Positions 1-8,955 are shown, counted from the first letter of the stretch. The stretch is DNA of 33,904 nt from Caulobacter sp. AP07 (GCF_000281955.1 NZ_AKKF01000014.1:1-33904), one strand, 5' to 3'. The notes: a model not told the origin generated them from the sequence alone. Numbers and translations are program-made.

Positions 1-11
1 GGGAGAGGGCT

Positions 12-740
12 CTAGGATCGCGGCCGCCACGCCAGAATATCCGCGCTGCGCTCCACCCCGACCCGCGAACAGGTCGCCTTCAGCGAACACGCCCCGCAAC
101 GCGGCGCGTGATGGCCGCACAGCAGCTGTCCCAGGCCCTTCATCAGCCAGTGCAGCTCGTACAGGTCCTCGGCCGTCCAGCTGTCGGGAACCAGGTCCAT
201 CAGCGCCCGGTAGGCGTGGGCGGTGTCGTAGCTGGCCGGGATCAGGCCCAGCCGGCCGGCGACGCGGTGCACATGGGTGTCGACCACCAGGGCCCGCATG
301 TTCAGGGGACTGAAGTTCAGCACCGAGGCGGCGACCTTGACGCCGACGCCGGGCAGGCCCTGCAGCCACCAGCGGGCGGAGTCCAGCTCCAGCTCGCTCA
401 GATGGTCGAGCGACAGTTTCCAGCCGCTGCGCACCTGGATCAGGCGCAGGGCGTGCGGCAGGTGGCGGGCCTTGTCCTCGGGATAACTCACCTCCTTGAT
501 GAGCTCCAGCACCACGGCGTCCGGCGCCTCGGCCAGGTCTTCCCAGGTCGCGAAGCGGTCCTTCAGGCGGTGATAGGCCGCCCAGGACACCGCATCCTTG
601 GTCCGGCCGCTGATCGCCGACTTGACCAGCTGCGACACCGGGTCGAGCCGCCTGGTCGGGCGCTGCGGCCCGAACGTCTTCAGCAGCGCGTCGCGCATGG
701 CTTCGAGCGGGGAGGTCGAGAGGTCGAGGGAAAGCTGCAT
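12..740 (-). CDS. Endonuclease III-like DNA glycosylase (HhH-GPD, 4Fe-4S)
   Basis: Base-excision repair enzyme of the HhH-GPD superfamily, about 242 residues (E. coli Nth is 211). The helix-hairpin-helix LPGVGVKVA is at residues 129-137 with the expected catalytic Lys135. The catalytic Asp154 lies in VDTHVHRV. A C-terminal cluster motif C-x6-C-x2-C-x5-C (Cys208, 215, 218, 224) would bind 4Fe-4S. The usual Nth SAQATD segment reads SGRTKD here, so damage specificity may differ from classical Nth. I chose the ATG at 738-740. An in-frame ATG at 771-773 would place the LexA-type operator (757-771) inside the coding region, so it is probably not used. Family assignment is secure; exact substrate is not. 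Confidence 0.88.
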   Translation of the reverse strand: MQLSLDLSTSPLEAMRDALLKTFGPQRPTRRLDPVSQLVKSAISGRTKDAVSWAAYHRLKDRFATWEDLAEAPDAVVLELIKEVSYPEDKARHLPHALRLIQVRSGWKLSLDHLSELELDSARWWLQGLPGVGVKVAASVLNFSPLNMRALVVDTHVHRVAGRLGLIPASYDTAHAYRALMDLVPDSWTAEDLYELHWLMKGLGQLLCGHHAPRCGACSLKATCSRVGVERSADILAWRPRS

Positions 741-756
741 GGCGATTCTCGTTCCG

Positions 757-771
757 GAACGTAACGAGAAC
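757..771 (-). promoter_or_regulatory. LexA (SOS) operator, alphaproteobacterial type
   Basis: The plus strand reads GAAC-GTAACGA-GAAC, which is GTTC-N7-GTTC on the coding strand of the glycosylase gene. This is an exact match to the direct-repeat SOS box known for Caulobacter and other alphaproteobacteria. It lies 17 bases upstream of the chosen ATG, a normal position for repression. A 12-base palindrome CGTTCCGGAACG overlaps its left half. Confidence 0.78.
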
Positions 772-836
772 ATAGATAACGCGAAGGCGTTTGTCGAGTT
801 ATCCCCAGCTTGCGCCCAGAATCGGCGCCCGGAAGA

Positions 837-1412
837 TCAGCGCCGGGGGTGGCTCAGCAGCACCGTGATCCGTCGCCGCAGACGCTGCAAAGCCACTTTC
901 ACCGGCGTGGGGGCCGGGACCGGGGCGGGGCGTTCCTCGGTCGGAAGTTCGACGCCGGCGAACCGGGCGATCAGGTCGCGCAGCTCCGGCTCCTGCACCG
1001 CCAGCGCAGCCTCGACCGGGTTCATCCAGCGCAGGACTCGCTGGCCCTTCTCGGGCCATGTCGGGTGCTCGCCGGTGACCTCCAGCGGATAGACGTCGAC
1101 CGTGACGGGCCGCCCCACGCCGCTCTTCAGGCGCTTCAGATAGGGATAGTCGCCGATCGGCCGGTCGACGATGCGGCCGTCCAGGCCGGCTTCCTCGTAG
1201 GCTTCCTGGGCGGCGGCCAGGTGGTCGGCCTTGCCCCTCATCGGCCAGCCCTTGGGGATCACCCAGCGACGGGTCTCGCGGGACGAGACCAGCAGGATCT
1301 CCAGGCCGGCGCCATCCGCGCCGGGGGCGGCGCGCCAGGGCAGGGCGGCCACCTGGCGGCGCCGCTGTCCGGTCTTGCTTCCCCCTTGCTTGCCACCCGC
1401 CAGATCGCTCAC
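837..1412 (-). CDS. Nudix hydrolase
   Basis: Predicted 191-residue Nudix-fold pyrophosphohydrolase. The Nudix helix spans about residues 55-77, beginning at Gly55 of PKGW. The metal-binding core is intact: Glu70, Glu73, Glu74 and Gly76 in QEAYEEAGL. Two other consensus positions differ: Lys61 where Glu is usual, and Gln69 where Arg is usual. The short form with PKGW and an Arg-rich tail resembles the diphosphoinositol/dinucleoside polyphosphate hydrolase group, but substrate cannot be read from sequence. The start is a GTG at 1410-1412 that overlaps the pit stop codon (GTGA), so translation is probably coupled to the phosphate transporter. A larger open frame running upstream to 2282 is a shadow of pit, not a fusion. 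Confidence 0.82.
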   Translation of the reverse strand: MSDLAGGKQGGSKTGQRRRQVAALPWRAAPGADGAGLEILLVSSRETRRWVIPKGWPMRGKADHLAAAQEAYEEAGLDGRIVDRPIGDYPYLKRLKSGVGRPVTVDVYPLEVTGEHPTWPEKGQRVLRWMNPVEAALAVQEPELRDLIARFAGVELPTEERPAPVPAPTPVKVALQRLRRRITVLLSHPRR

Positions 1413-2410
1413 TTCATCCAGAACCCTAGGTAATAGAAGGCCGCGGCCACCAGGCCGGCCGCGGGCAGGGTCACCACCCAGGCGGTGACGATGCTCTTGG
1501 CCACGCCCCAGCGGACGGCCGAAACCCGGCGCGAGGCGCCGACGCCGACAATAGCGCCCGTGATCGTGTGAGTCGTCGAGACCGGAACACCGATATGGGT
1601 CGCCAGGAACAGGGTGATCGCTCCGCCGGTTTCCGCGCAGAAGCCCTGCATCGGGGTCAGGCGGGTGATCTTGCTGCCCATGGTGTGAACGATGCGCCAG
1701 CCGCCGAACAGCGTGCCCAGCGCCATGGCCGCCTGGCAGGACAGCACCACCCACAGCGGGATCGTTCCCGGCGCGTTCGTCGCGCCGTGAGCATAGAGCA
1801 GGGCGGCGATGATGCCCATGGTCTTCTGGGCGTCGTTGCCGCCGTGGCCCAGCGAGTACATCGCCGCCGAGACGAACTGCAGCTTGCGGAACACCTTGTC
1901 GGCGAAGAACGGCGACGACTTCAGGAACGTCCACGAGACCAGCAGCACCAGCAGCAACGCCAGCAGGAAACCCACCAGCGGCGAGACGACGATCCCCGCC
2001 GCGGTCTTGCCCAGCCCCGCCCATTGCACCGCGCCGAAGCCGCCCACCGCGGCCACCGAGGCGCCGACCAGGCCGCCGATCAGGGCGTGGGAGCTGGAGG
2101 AGGGGATGCCGGCCCACCAGGTGATCAGGTTCCAGCTGATCGCCCCCATCAGGGCCGCGAAGATCAGCCGATCGCTGATGATGTGCGGGTCGATGATCCC
2201 AGAACCGACCATCTTGGCCACGTGCAGGCCGAAGAACAGGAAGGCGATGAAGTTGAAGAACGCCGCCCACAGCACCGCCCACCTGGCCGACAGCACCCGC
2301 GTCGAGACGATGGTGGCGATCGAGTTGGCGGCGTCGTGCAGGCCGTTGAGGAAGTCGAAGCCCAGGGCGACCACCACCAGGAAGACCAGGATGAGGAAGG
2401 TGGGGTCCAC
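1409..2410 (-). CDS. pit: Low-affinity inorganic phosphate transporter, PiT family
   Basis: Inner-membrane phosphate permease of 333 residues with about ten hydrophobic segments. Both halves of the PiT internal repeat are visible: LNGLHDAAN (21-29) with SSSSHALIGGLVGA (104-117), then GHGGNDAQKTMG (188-199) with PVSTTHTITGAIVGVG (276-291). The start is GTG at 2408-2410, overlapping the stop of the DUF47 gene by one base. Its stop overlaps the Nudix start. DUF47-pit pairs are common in bacteria, and DUF47 is thought to modulate the transporter. Shorter than E. coli PitA (about 500), as usual for alphaproteobacterial Pit. Confidence 0.93.
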   Translation of the reverse strand: MDPTFLILVFLVVVALGFDFLNGLHDAANSIATIVSTRVLSARWAVLWAAFFNFIAFLFFGLHVAKMVGSGIIDPHIISDRLIFAALMGAISWNLITWWAGIPSSSSHALIGGLVGASVAAVGGFGAVQWAGLGKTAAGIVVSPLVGFLLALLLVLLVSWTFLKSSPFFADKVFRKLQFVSAAMYSLGHGGNDAQKTMGIIAALLYAHGATNAPGTIPLWVVLSCQAAMALGTLFGGWRIVHTMGSKITRLTPMQGFCAETGGAITLFLATHIGVPVSTTHTITGAIVGVGASRRVSAVRWGVAKSIVTAWVVTLPAAGLVAAAFYYLGFWMK

Positions 2411-3054
2411 TAGACCTGCTCGATCACGATACCGCTGATGCGGTTGGCGACGTCCTCGAAGCGGTCGACCACCTTTTCCAGGTGGCTGTAGATGTCGACG
2501 CCGACGACGAAGGCCATCGGGTCGTCGGTGCGGTGGGCCAGGAACAGCGCCTTGCGGCCCTGGTCGTACATGTGGTCGGCCTGTTCCTCGATCTGCGTGA
2601 CCCGCACGGCCAGCTCGGTCAGCCGGTGGGCGTTCTGGCGCATCTTGGGCAGCAGGGCCACGGCCTCGACGGTCAGTTCGGCGGCCTCGACGATGATCCG
2701 GGCCATTTCGCGCATCTGCGGCTCGAAGGTCTTGACCTCGAACAGGCTGACCACCTTGGCGGTCTTGCGCATCTGGTCGATGGCGTCGTCCAGCGAGGTG
2801 GTCAGGTCCTGGATGTCGCTGCGGTCGAACGGGGTGATGAAGCTGCGGCGGATGGCCTGCATCACCTGGCGGGTGATCTCGTCGGCCTCTTCCTCGTGCT
2901 GGTAGACGCGGGCGCTGGCCGCCTCGACGCCGTCGCCGCCTTCCAGCAGGTCGCGCAGGGCGTTGGCGCCGGCGACCAGGGTCTGGGCGTGTTGGGCGAA
3001 CAGGTCGTAGAAGCGGTCTTCCTTGGGCATCACGGCCCGGAACAAACCCAGCAT
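2410..3054 (-). CDS. DUF47 family PhoU-like phosphate transport regulator
   Basis: A 214-residue, mostly helical cytoplasmic protein of the DUF47 (PhoU-like) family. Recognisable stretches are YQHEEEADEITRQVM, ITPFDRSDIQDLTTSLDDAID and the C-terminal YSHLEKVVDRFEDVANRI. DUF47 proteins are normally encoded directly before a Pit transporter, as here, and are inferred to gate it or sense phosphate. The ATG at 3052-3054 is preceded by GAGGA; an in-frame start at 3141 would add 29 residues lacking family similarity. It is the first gene of the probable operon DUF47-pit-Nudix. Confidence 0.9.
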   Translation of the reverse strand: MLGLFRAVMPKEDRFYDLFAQHAQTLVAGANALRDLLEGGDGVEAASARVYQHEEEADEITRQVMQAIRRSFITPFDRSDIQDLTTSLDDAIDQMRKTAKVVSLFEVKTFEPQMREMARIIVEAAELTVEAVALLPKMRQNAHRLTELAVRVTQIEEQADHMYDQGRKALFLAHRTDDPMAFVVGVDIYSHLEKVVDRFEDVANRISGIVIEQV

Positions 3055-3168
3055 GGTCGCTTCATCCTCTGTTCGAAGCGTGGAAATCTCGCGCACGGTC
3101 CTTGTACGGAGGAACGCCGCCGCGCGGCGGAGCCGAACCACGGAAGCTGTTCGGGTTCAAGTCCTTGC

Positions 3169-3186
3169 ATGACGGTTTTGTAACGA
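3169..3186 (-). promoter_or_regulatory. Possible PhoB (PHO) box
   Basis: The minus strand reads TCGTTAC-AAAA-CCGTCAT. The second half matches the PHO half-site CTGTCAT at 6 of 7 positions; the first keeps only the G-T-x-A core. The 7-4-7 spacing and A-rich spacer fit a PHO box. It lies about 115 bases upstream of the DUF47-pit genes. A weak-to-moderate match supported mainly by what it precedes. Confidence 0.35.
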
Positions 3187-3253
3187 CCGTGACCTCTGGG
3201 CGCCGGGCCCGAGCTTTGGCACTGTGCCGCCGCGGTCGATCAGGAGCAGCGCG

Positions 3254-3718
<465 letters not shown>

Positions 3719-3720
3719 CC

Positions 3721-5904
3721 ATGGACGCGACCTTCCCGCATAGCCCTTCGCGCCGCCTGTTCCTGAAGACCGGCGCGGCGGCCGGCGGCGGCCTGCTGCT
3801 GTCGTTCAACCTGCCGGCCGCCGGCCGGGCGGAGGGCGAGGCGACGGCCAATCCCTTCAGCGCCTTCGTCCGCATCGCGCCCGACGGCGTGGTGACCATC
3901 GCCGCCACCCGTCCGGAGATCGGTCAGGGGATCAAGACCTCGTCGCCGATGTTGATCGCCGAAGAACTGGACGCCGACTGGTCCAGGGTGCGGATCGAGC
4001 AGGCGCCGATCGACGCCAAGGTGTTCGGCGAGCAGTCGGCCGGCGGCAGCACCTCGACCCCGGACGACTGGACGCCGATGCGCCAGGTCGGCGCGGTCGG
4101 CCGCGCCTTGCTGATCCAGGCGGCCGCCCAGCGCTGGAAGACCCCAGCGGCGGGCCTGACCACCGAGCCGGGCTTCGTGGTCGACGCGGCCGGCAAGCGC
4201 CGGGCTTCCTACGGCGAGCTGGCCCAGGCCGCCGCCGGCCTGGCGGCGCCCGATCCCAAGACCCTGGTGCTCAAGGATCCCAAGACCTACCGCATCATCG
4301 GCAAGCCCCAGAAGCAGTCCGACACCCCGGCCATCGTCACCGGCAAGCCGCTGTACGGCATCGACGTGCGCGTGCCGGGCATGCTGTACGCCACCTTCCT
4401 CAAGGCCCCGGTGTTCGCCGCCAAGGTGGCCGAGGTCGACCTGGCGCCGGCCAAGGCGGTCAAGGGCGTGCGCCACGCCTTCGTGGTCGATGGCGGGACC
4501 GAGCTGGAAGGCCTGCTCGGCGGCGTGGTGGTGGTGGGCGACACCTGGTGGGCGGCGCGCAAGGGCCGCAACGCGCTGGAGGTCACCTGGGCCGATCACC
4601 CGACCAGCGCCCAGAGCAGCGCCGGCTTCGCCGCCCAGGCGGCCGCGCTGCACAAGCAGCCGCCGCACCGCAATGTCCGAACCGTCGGCGACGTCAAGGC
4701 CGCGCTCGGTGGCGCGGCCAAGGTGGTCCAGGCCGAGTACAGCTATCCGTTCAACGCCCACGCCACCCTGGAGCCGCAGAACTGCACGGCCAGCTTCAAG
4801 GACGGCAAGGTCGAGATCTGGGCTCCGGCCCAGAACCCCGAGGACGGCCGCGAGCTGGTGGCCAAGACCCTGGGGATCAAGCCCGACGACATCACCCTCC
4901 ATTTCACCCGCAGCGGCGGCGGCTTCGGCCGGCGGCTGATGAACGACTTCATGGTCGAGGCGGCGTGGATCTCCAAGGTGGTCGGCGCGCCGGTCAAGCT
5001 GCTGTGGACCCGCGAGGACGACCTGCAGCACGACTTCTATCGCCCCGCCGGCTACCACAGCCTGACGGCCGGGCTGGACGCCAAGGGCGACCTAGTCGCC
5101 TGGCGCAACCACTTCGTCTCCTTCGGCGAAGGGGAGAAGTTCGTGCGGGCGGCGGGCATGAACGCCACCCAGTTCCCGTTCGGCGCCGTGCCCAACTACG
5201 CGCTGGACGTCTCGGTGATGCCGCTGGGCGTGCCGACCGGCTGGCTGCGGGCTCCGGGCAACAACGCCTATGGCTTCGTGCTCCAGGGCTTCACCGACGA
5301 GGTCGCCCATGCGGCCGGCCAGGACCCGGTGGCCTTCCGCCGCAGGCTGCTGGGCGAGCCGCGGCTGATCGGCGAGCCGGGCAAGGGCGACAGCTTCGAC
5401 ACCGGCCGCATGCGCGGCGTGCTCGACCTGGTCGCCGAGAAGTCGGGCTGGGGCCGCAAGACCGGCAAGGGCGTCGGCCTGGGCGTGGCCTGCCACTACA
5501 GCCATCGCGGCTATGTGGCGGTGGTCATGGAGGTGGCGGTGGCCGACGGCCAGGTCGAGGTGCGCAAGGCCTGGGCGGCGGTGGATGTCGGCCGGCAGAT
5601 CGTCAACCCCAACGGGGCCGAGCAGCAGGTGCAGGGCTCGATCCTCGACGGCGTCGGCTCGGCCATGGGCCAGCAGATCACCATCGAGAACGGAGCGGCC
5701 ACCCAGAGCAATTTCGGCGATTTCCCGATGCTGCGCTTCGCCGACGCGCCGGACGTCGAGGTGCATTTCCGCGTCACCGACCACGACCCGACGGGCCTGG
5801 GCGAACCGGCCCTGCCGCCCGCGCCGGCCGCCCTGGTCAACGCCATCTTCGCGGCGACCGGCAAGCGGATCCGCAGCCTGCCGATCGCCGGCCAACTGGC
5901 CTGA
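3721..5904 (+). CDS. Molybdopterin-binding large subunit, isoquinoline 1-oxidoreductase beta type
   Basis: Catalytic subunit of a molybdenum hydroxylase, 727 residues. An N-terminal twin-arginine signal (SRRLFLK, residues 10-16, then a Gly/Ala/Leu stretch) indicates export folded with its cofactor; the small subunit lacks a signal and would travel with it. The glycine-rich SGGGFGRR and the C-terminal GLGEP motif, whose Glu is the expected catalytic base, are present. The family oxidises N-heterocycles or aldehydes; the substrate cannot be deduced. No cytochrome or MoCo-insertion (XdhC-like) gene is adjacent, though such partners often accompany these subunits. Confidence 0.9.
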   Translation: MDATFPHSPSRRLFLKTGAAAGGGLLLSFNLPAAGRAEGEATANPFSAFVRIAPDGVVTIAATRPEIGQGIKTSSPMLIAEELDADWSRVRIEQAPIDAKVFGEQSAGGSTSTPDDWTPMRQVGAVGRALLIQAAAQRWKTPAAGLTTEPGFVVDAAGKRRASYGELAQAAAGLAAPDPKTLVLKDPKTYRIIGKPQKQSDTPAIVTGKPLYGIDVRVPGMLYATFLKAPVFAAKVAEVDLAPAKAVKGVRHAFVVDGGTELEGLLGGVVVVGDTWWAARKGRNALEVTWADHPTSAQSSAGFAAQAAALHKQPPHRNVRTVGDVKAALGGAAKVVQAEYSYPFNAHATLEPQNCTASFKDGKVEIWAPAQNPEDGRELVAKTLGIKPDDITLHFTRSGGGFGRRLMNDFMVEAAWISKVVGAPVKLLWTREDDLQHDFYRPAGYHSLTAGLDAKGDLVAWRNHFVSFGEGEKFVRAAGMNATQFPFGAVPNYALDVSVMPLGVPTGWLRAPGNNAYGFVLQGFTDEVAHAAGQDPVAFRRRLLGEPRLIGEPGKGDSFDTGRMRGVLDLVAEKSGWGRKTGKGVGLGVACHYSHRGYVAVVMEVAVADGQVEVRKAWAAVDVGRQIVNPNGAEQQVQGSILDGVGSAMGQQITIENGAATQSNFGDFPMLRFADAPDVEVHFRVTDHDPTGLGEPALPPAPAALVNAIFAATGKRIRSLPIAGQLA

Positions 5905-6020
5905 ACGGCGGGCCGCGACACAACGCCCCAAGTCGAGTTTTACCGCTCGGCTCACCAGGGTCGGGGACGCGATCTTAACCAAATTTGGCGATGATAGCCT
6001 CGAACGAGGACCATCGCGTC

Positions 6021-7370
6021 ATGGGCCAGCACGTCGAAACCTTGGTGATCGGGGCTGGACCCGCCGGCCTGACCGCCGCCTATGTCCTGGCCAAGGCCGG
6101 GCGCGACGTCACCGTGCTGGAGATGGACGGGCAGGTCGGCGGCCGCAGCCGCACGATCGTCCACGACGGCTTCCACATCGACCTGGACGGCGAGGCCTTC
6201 GAATCCGCGTCGCCCGGCGTGCGCGACCTGTGGTCCGAGCTGCTGCCGGACGGCTTCGTCGAGCAGCCGCGCACCACGCGAATCTATCACCGCGACCAGT
6301 TCTACGCCTATCCGCTGAAGACGCGGGAAGCCCTGGCCCACCTGGGCCTGCGCGGCGGCGCGGCGTGCCTGGCCTCTTTCGGCATGGCCAAGATTCGTCC
6401 GATCAAGGCGCCCAGGAGCTTCAGCGACGAGGTCCGCAACCGTGTCGGCGGCAAGTTGGCCGCGATGCTGTTCCGGCCCTTCGCCGAGAAGGTGTCGGGC
6501 CTGGTCAGCGACCAGATGCCGCCCGGTTGGCCCGGGGCGGCCAGGCCCTCGGCCAGCTTCCGCTATCCCCGCGACGGGGCGGGATCGCTGTGGCGGGCCT
6601 GCGCGGCGCGGATCGTCGACCTGGGTGGCGAGATCGGCCTGGACCGGCGCGTCGAGGAACTGCGGTTCGACCTCGCCGGCCAGCTTTGGACGGTTTCGGC
6701 CCGCGGGGCCGACGGCGCCTGCGAGACCTATACCGCCGACCAGGTGATCTCCACCGCGCCGCTGCGCGAGCTGGCCGTCGCGCTGCGGCCGACGCCGATC
6801 AGCCTCTTCCACGCCGGCGAGCTGATGTATCGCGACCAGATCACCGTCGCCTTGATCGGGCGTCCGCGCGAACCGCTGCGCGAGACGGCGATCGACGTCC
6901 ACGACGCCGACCTGAAGGTCAGCCGGGTACAGAACTTCCGCGCCTGGTCGCCGGGTATGGCCCCGGCCGGCGATCTCAGCTGTATCGGCCTGGAATATTT
7001 CTGCTTCGAGGGCGATGGCCTGTGGACGGCCGGCGACGTCGAACTGATCAGCCTGGCCCGGCGCGAGGCGGCCGCGATGGGGCTGATGGACCGCGGCGCC
7101 GTCCAGGACGCCGTCGTCGTGCGCCAGCGCAAGGCGATCCCGATCGAGGACGAGGACTGCGCCGAGCATCGGGCGATGATCCGGCTGGACCTGAAGATGC
7201 AGTTCCCGACCCTGCACCTGGCCGGCCGCAACGGCCTGCACCGGGCGGGCGGCCGCGATCACGGCATGCTCAGCGGCCTGCTGACCGCCGAAAACATCCT
7301 GGCCGGCGAGGCGACCCACGACGTCTGGACGGCGCCGGTCGTCCGGGCGCCCAGCCGCAAGGCCGCCTAG
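6021..7370 (+). CDS. FAD-dependent oxidoreductase (amine oxidase / protoporphyrinogen oxidase-like)
   Basis: A 449-residue flavoprotein. The N-terminal dinucleotide-binding motif GAGPAG (11-16) is followed by Glu34 at the end of the second strand, which binds the FAD ribose. GGRSRT (40-45) is typical of the amine-oxidase/phytoene-desaturase/HemY group. A C-terminal FAD segment is seen in LHLAGRNGLHRAGG. Proteins of this form often act in glycan or lipid modification, but no substrate can be assigned. I chose the ATG at 6021 because GAGGA precedes it; in-frame TTG 5985 and ATG 5991 lack a good ribosome site. A 10-base palindrome CCAAATTTGG lies at 5979-5988. Confidence 0.8.
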   Translation: MGQHVETLVIGAGPAGLTAAYVLAKAGRDVTVLEMDGQVGGRSRTIVHDGFHIDLDGEAFESASPGVRDLWSELLPDGFVEQPRTTRIYHRDQFYAYPLKTREALAHLGLRGGAACLASFGMAKIRPIKAPRSFSDEVRNRVGGKLAAMLFRPFAEKVSGLVSDQMPPGWPGAARPSASFRYPRDGAGSLWRACAARIVDLGGEIGLDRRVEELRFDLAGQLWTVSARGADGACETYTADQVISTAPLRELAVALRPTPISLFHAGELMYRDQITVALIGRPREPLRETAIDVHDADLKVSRVQNFRAWSPGMAPAGDLSCIGLEYFCFEGDGLWTAGDVELISLARREAAAMGLMDRGAVQDAVVVRQRKAIPIEDEDCAEHRAMIRLDLKMQFPTLHLAGRNGLHRAGGRDHGMLSGLLTAENILAGEATHDVWTAPVVRAPSRKAA

Positions 7371-7492
7371 CCCCCAACGTCCGAGGATGACGGGCCGTGG
7401 GGCGCGTCGCGGCGGCTTTCGGATCAAGCGACGAATCGTGCGACCGCTTCCGTCCCGGGACCCCTCGGCGACGTGTTTTTGGCCTCTGTGCT

Positions 7493-7506
7493 TGACAACG
7501 TTGTCA
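7493..7506. promoter_or_regulatory. LacI-family-type operator, perfect 14-base palindrome
   Basis: TGACAACGTTGTCA is its own reverse complement and has the central CG typical of LacI/GalR-family operators. It overlaps a TTGACA hexamer (7492-7497) that could be the -35 box of the sugar transporter 50 bases downstream, so binding would block transcription. No LacI-type regulator is encoded in this window. Confidence 0.6.
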
Positions 7507-7558
7507 CCGATGAGATGGATGTCCCGTCCCGCAACGACGGACAGGGGAGTGAAATCAC

Positions 7559-8881
7559 ATGGCAGGTATGGGCGCCGCCGCGCCGACGAGCGCGGCATCG
7601 GACGCATCGGGGGGCAAGTCGGGCGCGTTGCTGCCCTTCGTGATCTTGCTGTTCTTCGCCTGGGGCTTTTCGACCTGCCTGGTCGATCTGGTGGCCCCGG
7701 CCCTCAAGTCGCTGTTCTCGCTGACCAATTTCGAAGCCGGGCTGACCCAGTTCGCGTTCTTCATCGGCTATGCGGTGGTCTCGCTGCCGGCTAGCGCCCT
7801 GCTGGCCAAGCTGGGCTACCTGCGCACGGTGGTGGTCGGCCTGCTGGTCATGATGGTCGGTTGCCTGCTGTTCGCCCCGGCCGCCAACGCCGGCGTCTAC
7901 TGGGGCTTCCTGGGCGCGCTGTTCGTGCTGGCCTCGGGCATCACCATCCTGCAGGTCGCGGCCAATCCGCTGGTGGCCATCCTCGGCAAGCCGGCGACCG
8001 CGTCCAGCCGCCTGACCTTCGCCCAGTTCCTCAACTCGTTCGGCACCTTCCTGGCTCCGTTCGTCGGCTCGGCGCTGATCCTCAGCCACATCGAGAAGGC
8101 GCCGCCCGCCGACACCCTGACGGCCGCCCAACTGGCCGTGGTCCGCCACGCCCAGGCCCATGCCGTCCAGACGCCGTACATGATCATCGCCGGCGTGCTG
8201 CTGGCCCTGGCCCTGCTGTTCTGGTTGCTGCGCAAGAACAGCAACGCCCCCGTCGCCGAGAAGGTGGTCGGGGTGGGCGAGATGCTGGGCATGCTCAAGC
8301 ACAGGCGCCTGGCCTTCGCCGTGCTGTGCATCTTCCTCTATGTCGGCGCCGAGGTGTCGATCGGCACCTACATGACCAGCTATCTCAGCCAGCCCGACAC
8401 CCTGGGCCTGACGCTGTCGAAGGCGGGCGGCATGGTGTCGTTCTACTGGGGCGGGGCCATGGTGGGCCGGCTGATCGGTTCGTTCGTGCTGGCCCGCGTG
8501 TCGCCGGGCAAGGTGCTGGCGTTCTGCGCCTTGGTCGTCGTCGGCCTGATCAGCGTCTCGGCCTTCACCCACGGCGTGTCAGCTGGCTACGCCCTGATCG
8601 CGGTGGGCCTGTTCAACTCGATCATGTTCCCGACCATCTTCACCCTGGGCATCGAGGGCATGGGCCATCGGACGCCCGCGGCCTCGGGTCTGCTGTGCAT
8701 GGCGATCGTCGGCGGGGCCCTGATCCCGCCCGCGACCGGCTTCATCAGCGACCATATCGGCCTGGCCCTGGCCTTCCTGTTGCCGGCCGTCTGCTACCTG
8801 GTGATCGCCGCCTTCGGCTGGTCGGCCCGGGTCGCCGCGCCGGCCCTTCTCGAGGAGCCGGTGGCCGTCACCGTCCACTAG
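7559..8881 (+). CDS. Sugar:proton symporter, FucP/GluP (glucose/galactose MFS) family
   Basis: Inner-membrane major facilitator of 440 residues with about twelve hydrophobic segments. Family features include FFAWGFSTCLVDLVAPALKS in helix 1, the LAKLGYLRT loop, the helix-4 stretch ASGITILQVAANPLVAILG and the conserved TFAQFLNSFGT. These match the FucP/GluP group importing glucose, galactose, fucose or similar sugars; the exact sugar is unknown. GGGGAG precedes the ATG. It is a single-gene unit with its own operator-like palindrome upstream and terminator downstream, so it is probably induced by its sugar. Confidence 0.88.
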   Translation: MAGMGAAAPTSAASDASGGKSGALLPFVILLFFAWGFSTCLVDLVAPALKSLFSLTNFEAGLTQFAFFIGYAVVSLPASALLAKLGYLRTVVVGLLVMMVGCLLFAPAANAGVYWGFLGALFVLASGITILQVAANPLVAILGKPATASSRLTFAQFLNSFGTFLAPFVGSALILSHIEKAPPADTLTAAQLAVVRHAQAHAVQTPYMIIAGVLLALALLFWLLRKNSNAPVAEKVVGVGEMLGMLKHRRLAFAVLCIFLYVGAEVSIGTYMTSYLSQPDTLGLTLSKAGGMVSFYWGGAMVGRLIGSFVLARVSPGKVLAFCALVVVGLISVSAFTHGVSAGYALIAVGLFNSIMFPTIFTLGIEGMGHRTPAASGLLCMAIVGGALIPPATGFISDHIGLALAFLLPAVCYLVIAAFGWSARVAAPALLEEPVAVTVH

Positions 8882-8909
8882 GGGGCGCGGCCTTCGGTCC
8901 AGGAACGAA

Positions 8910-8940
8910 AGCCCGGGCGTCTTCGGCGTCCGGGCTTTTT
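8910..8940 (+). terminator. Rho-independent terminator of the sugar transporter
   Basis: A 12-pair stem (AGCCCGGGCGTC with GGCGTCCGGGCT, two G-U pairs) closes a TTC loop and is followed by a T run. It begins 28 bases after the transporter stop codon. Confidence 0.85.
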
Positions 8941-8955
8941 CGTGGTCCGTTCAAG

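Noticed and set aside
771..773. Upstream ATG for the glycosylase gene
   Set aside because: It would put the LexA-type operator inside the coding sequence and adds residues outside the family.
837..2282. Long minus-strand frame that looks like a 481-residue protein ending in a Nudix domain
   Set aside because: Its first two thirds overlap pit in another frame and are low-complexity Arg/Gly-rich. The Nudix gene starts at the GTG overlapping the pit stop.
3125..3138. GC palindrome near 3118-3131 (CCGCCGC-GCGGCGG) considered as a terminator or operator
   Set aside because: No T run on either side and such GC-only palindromes are expected by chance at this base composition.
5979..5988. TTAACC and the palindrome CCAAATTTGG before the FAD oxidoreductase, considered as a CtrA site
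   Set aside because: No second TTAA at the right spacing; the palindrome is short and alone.
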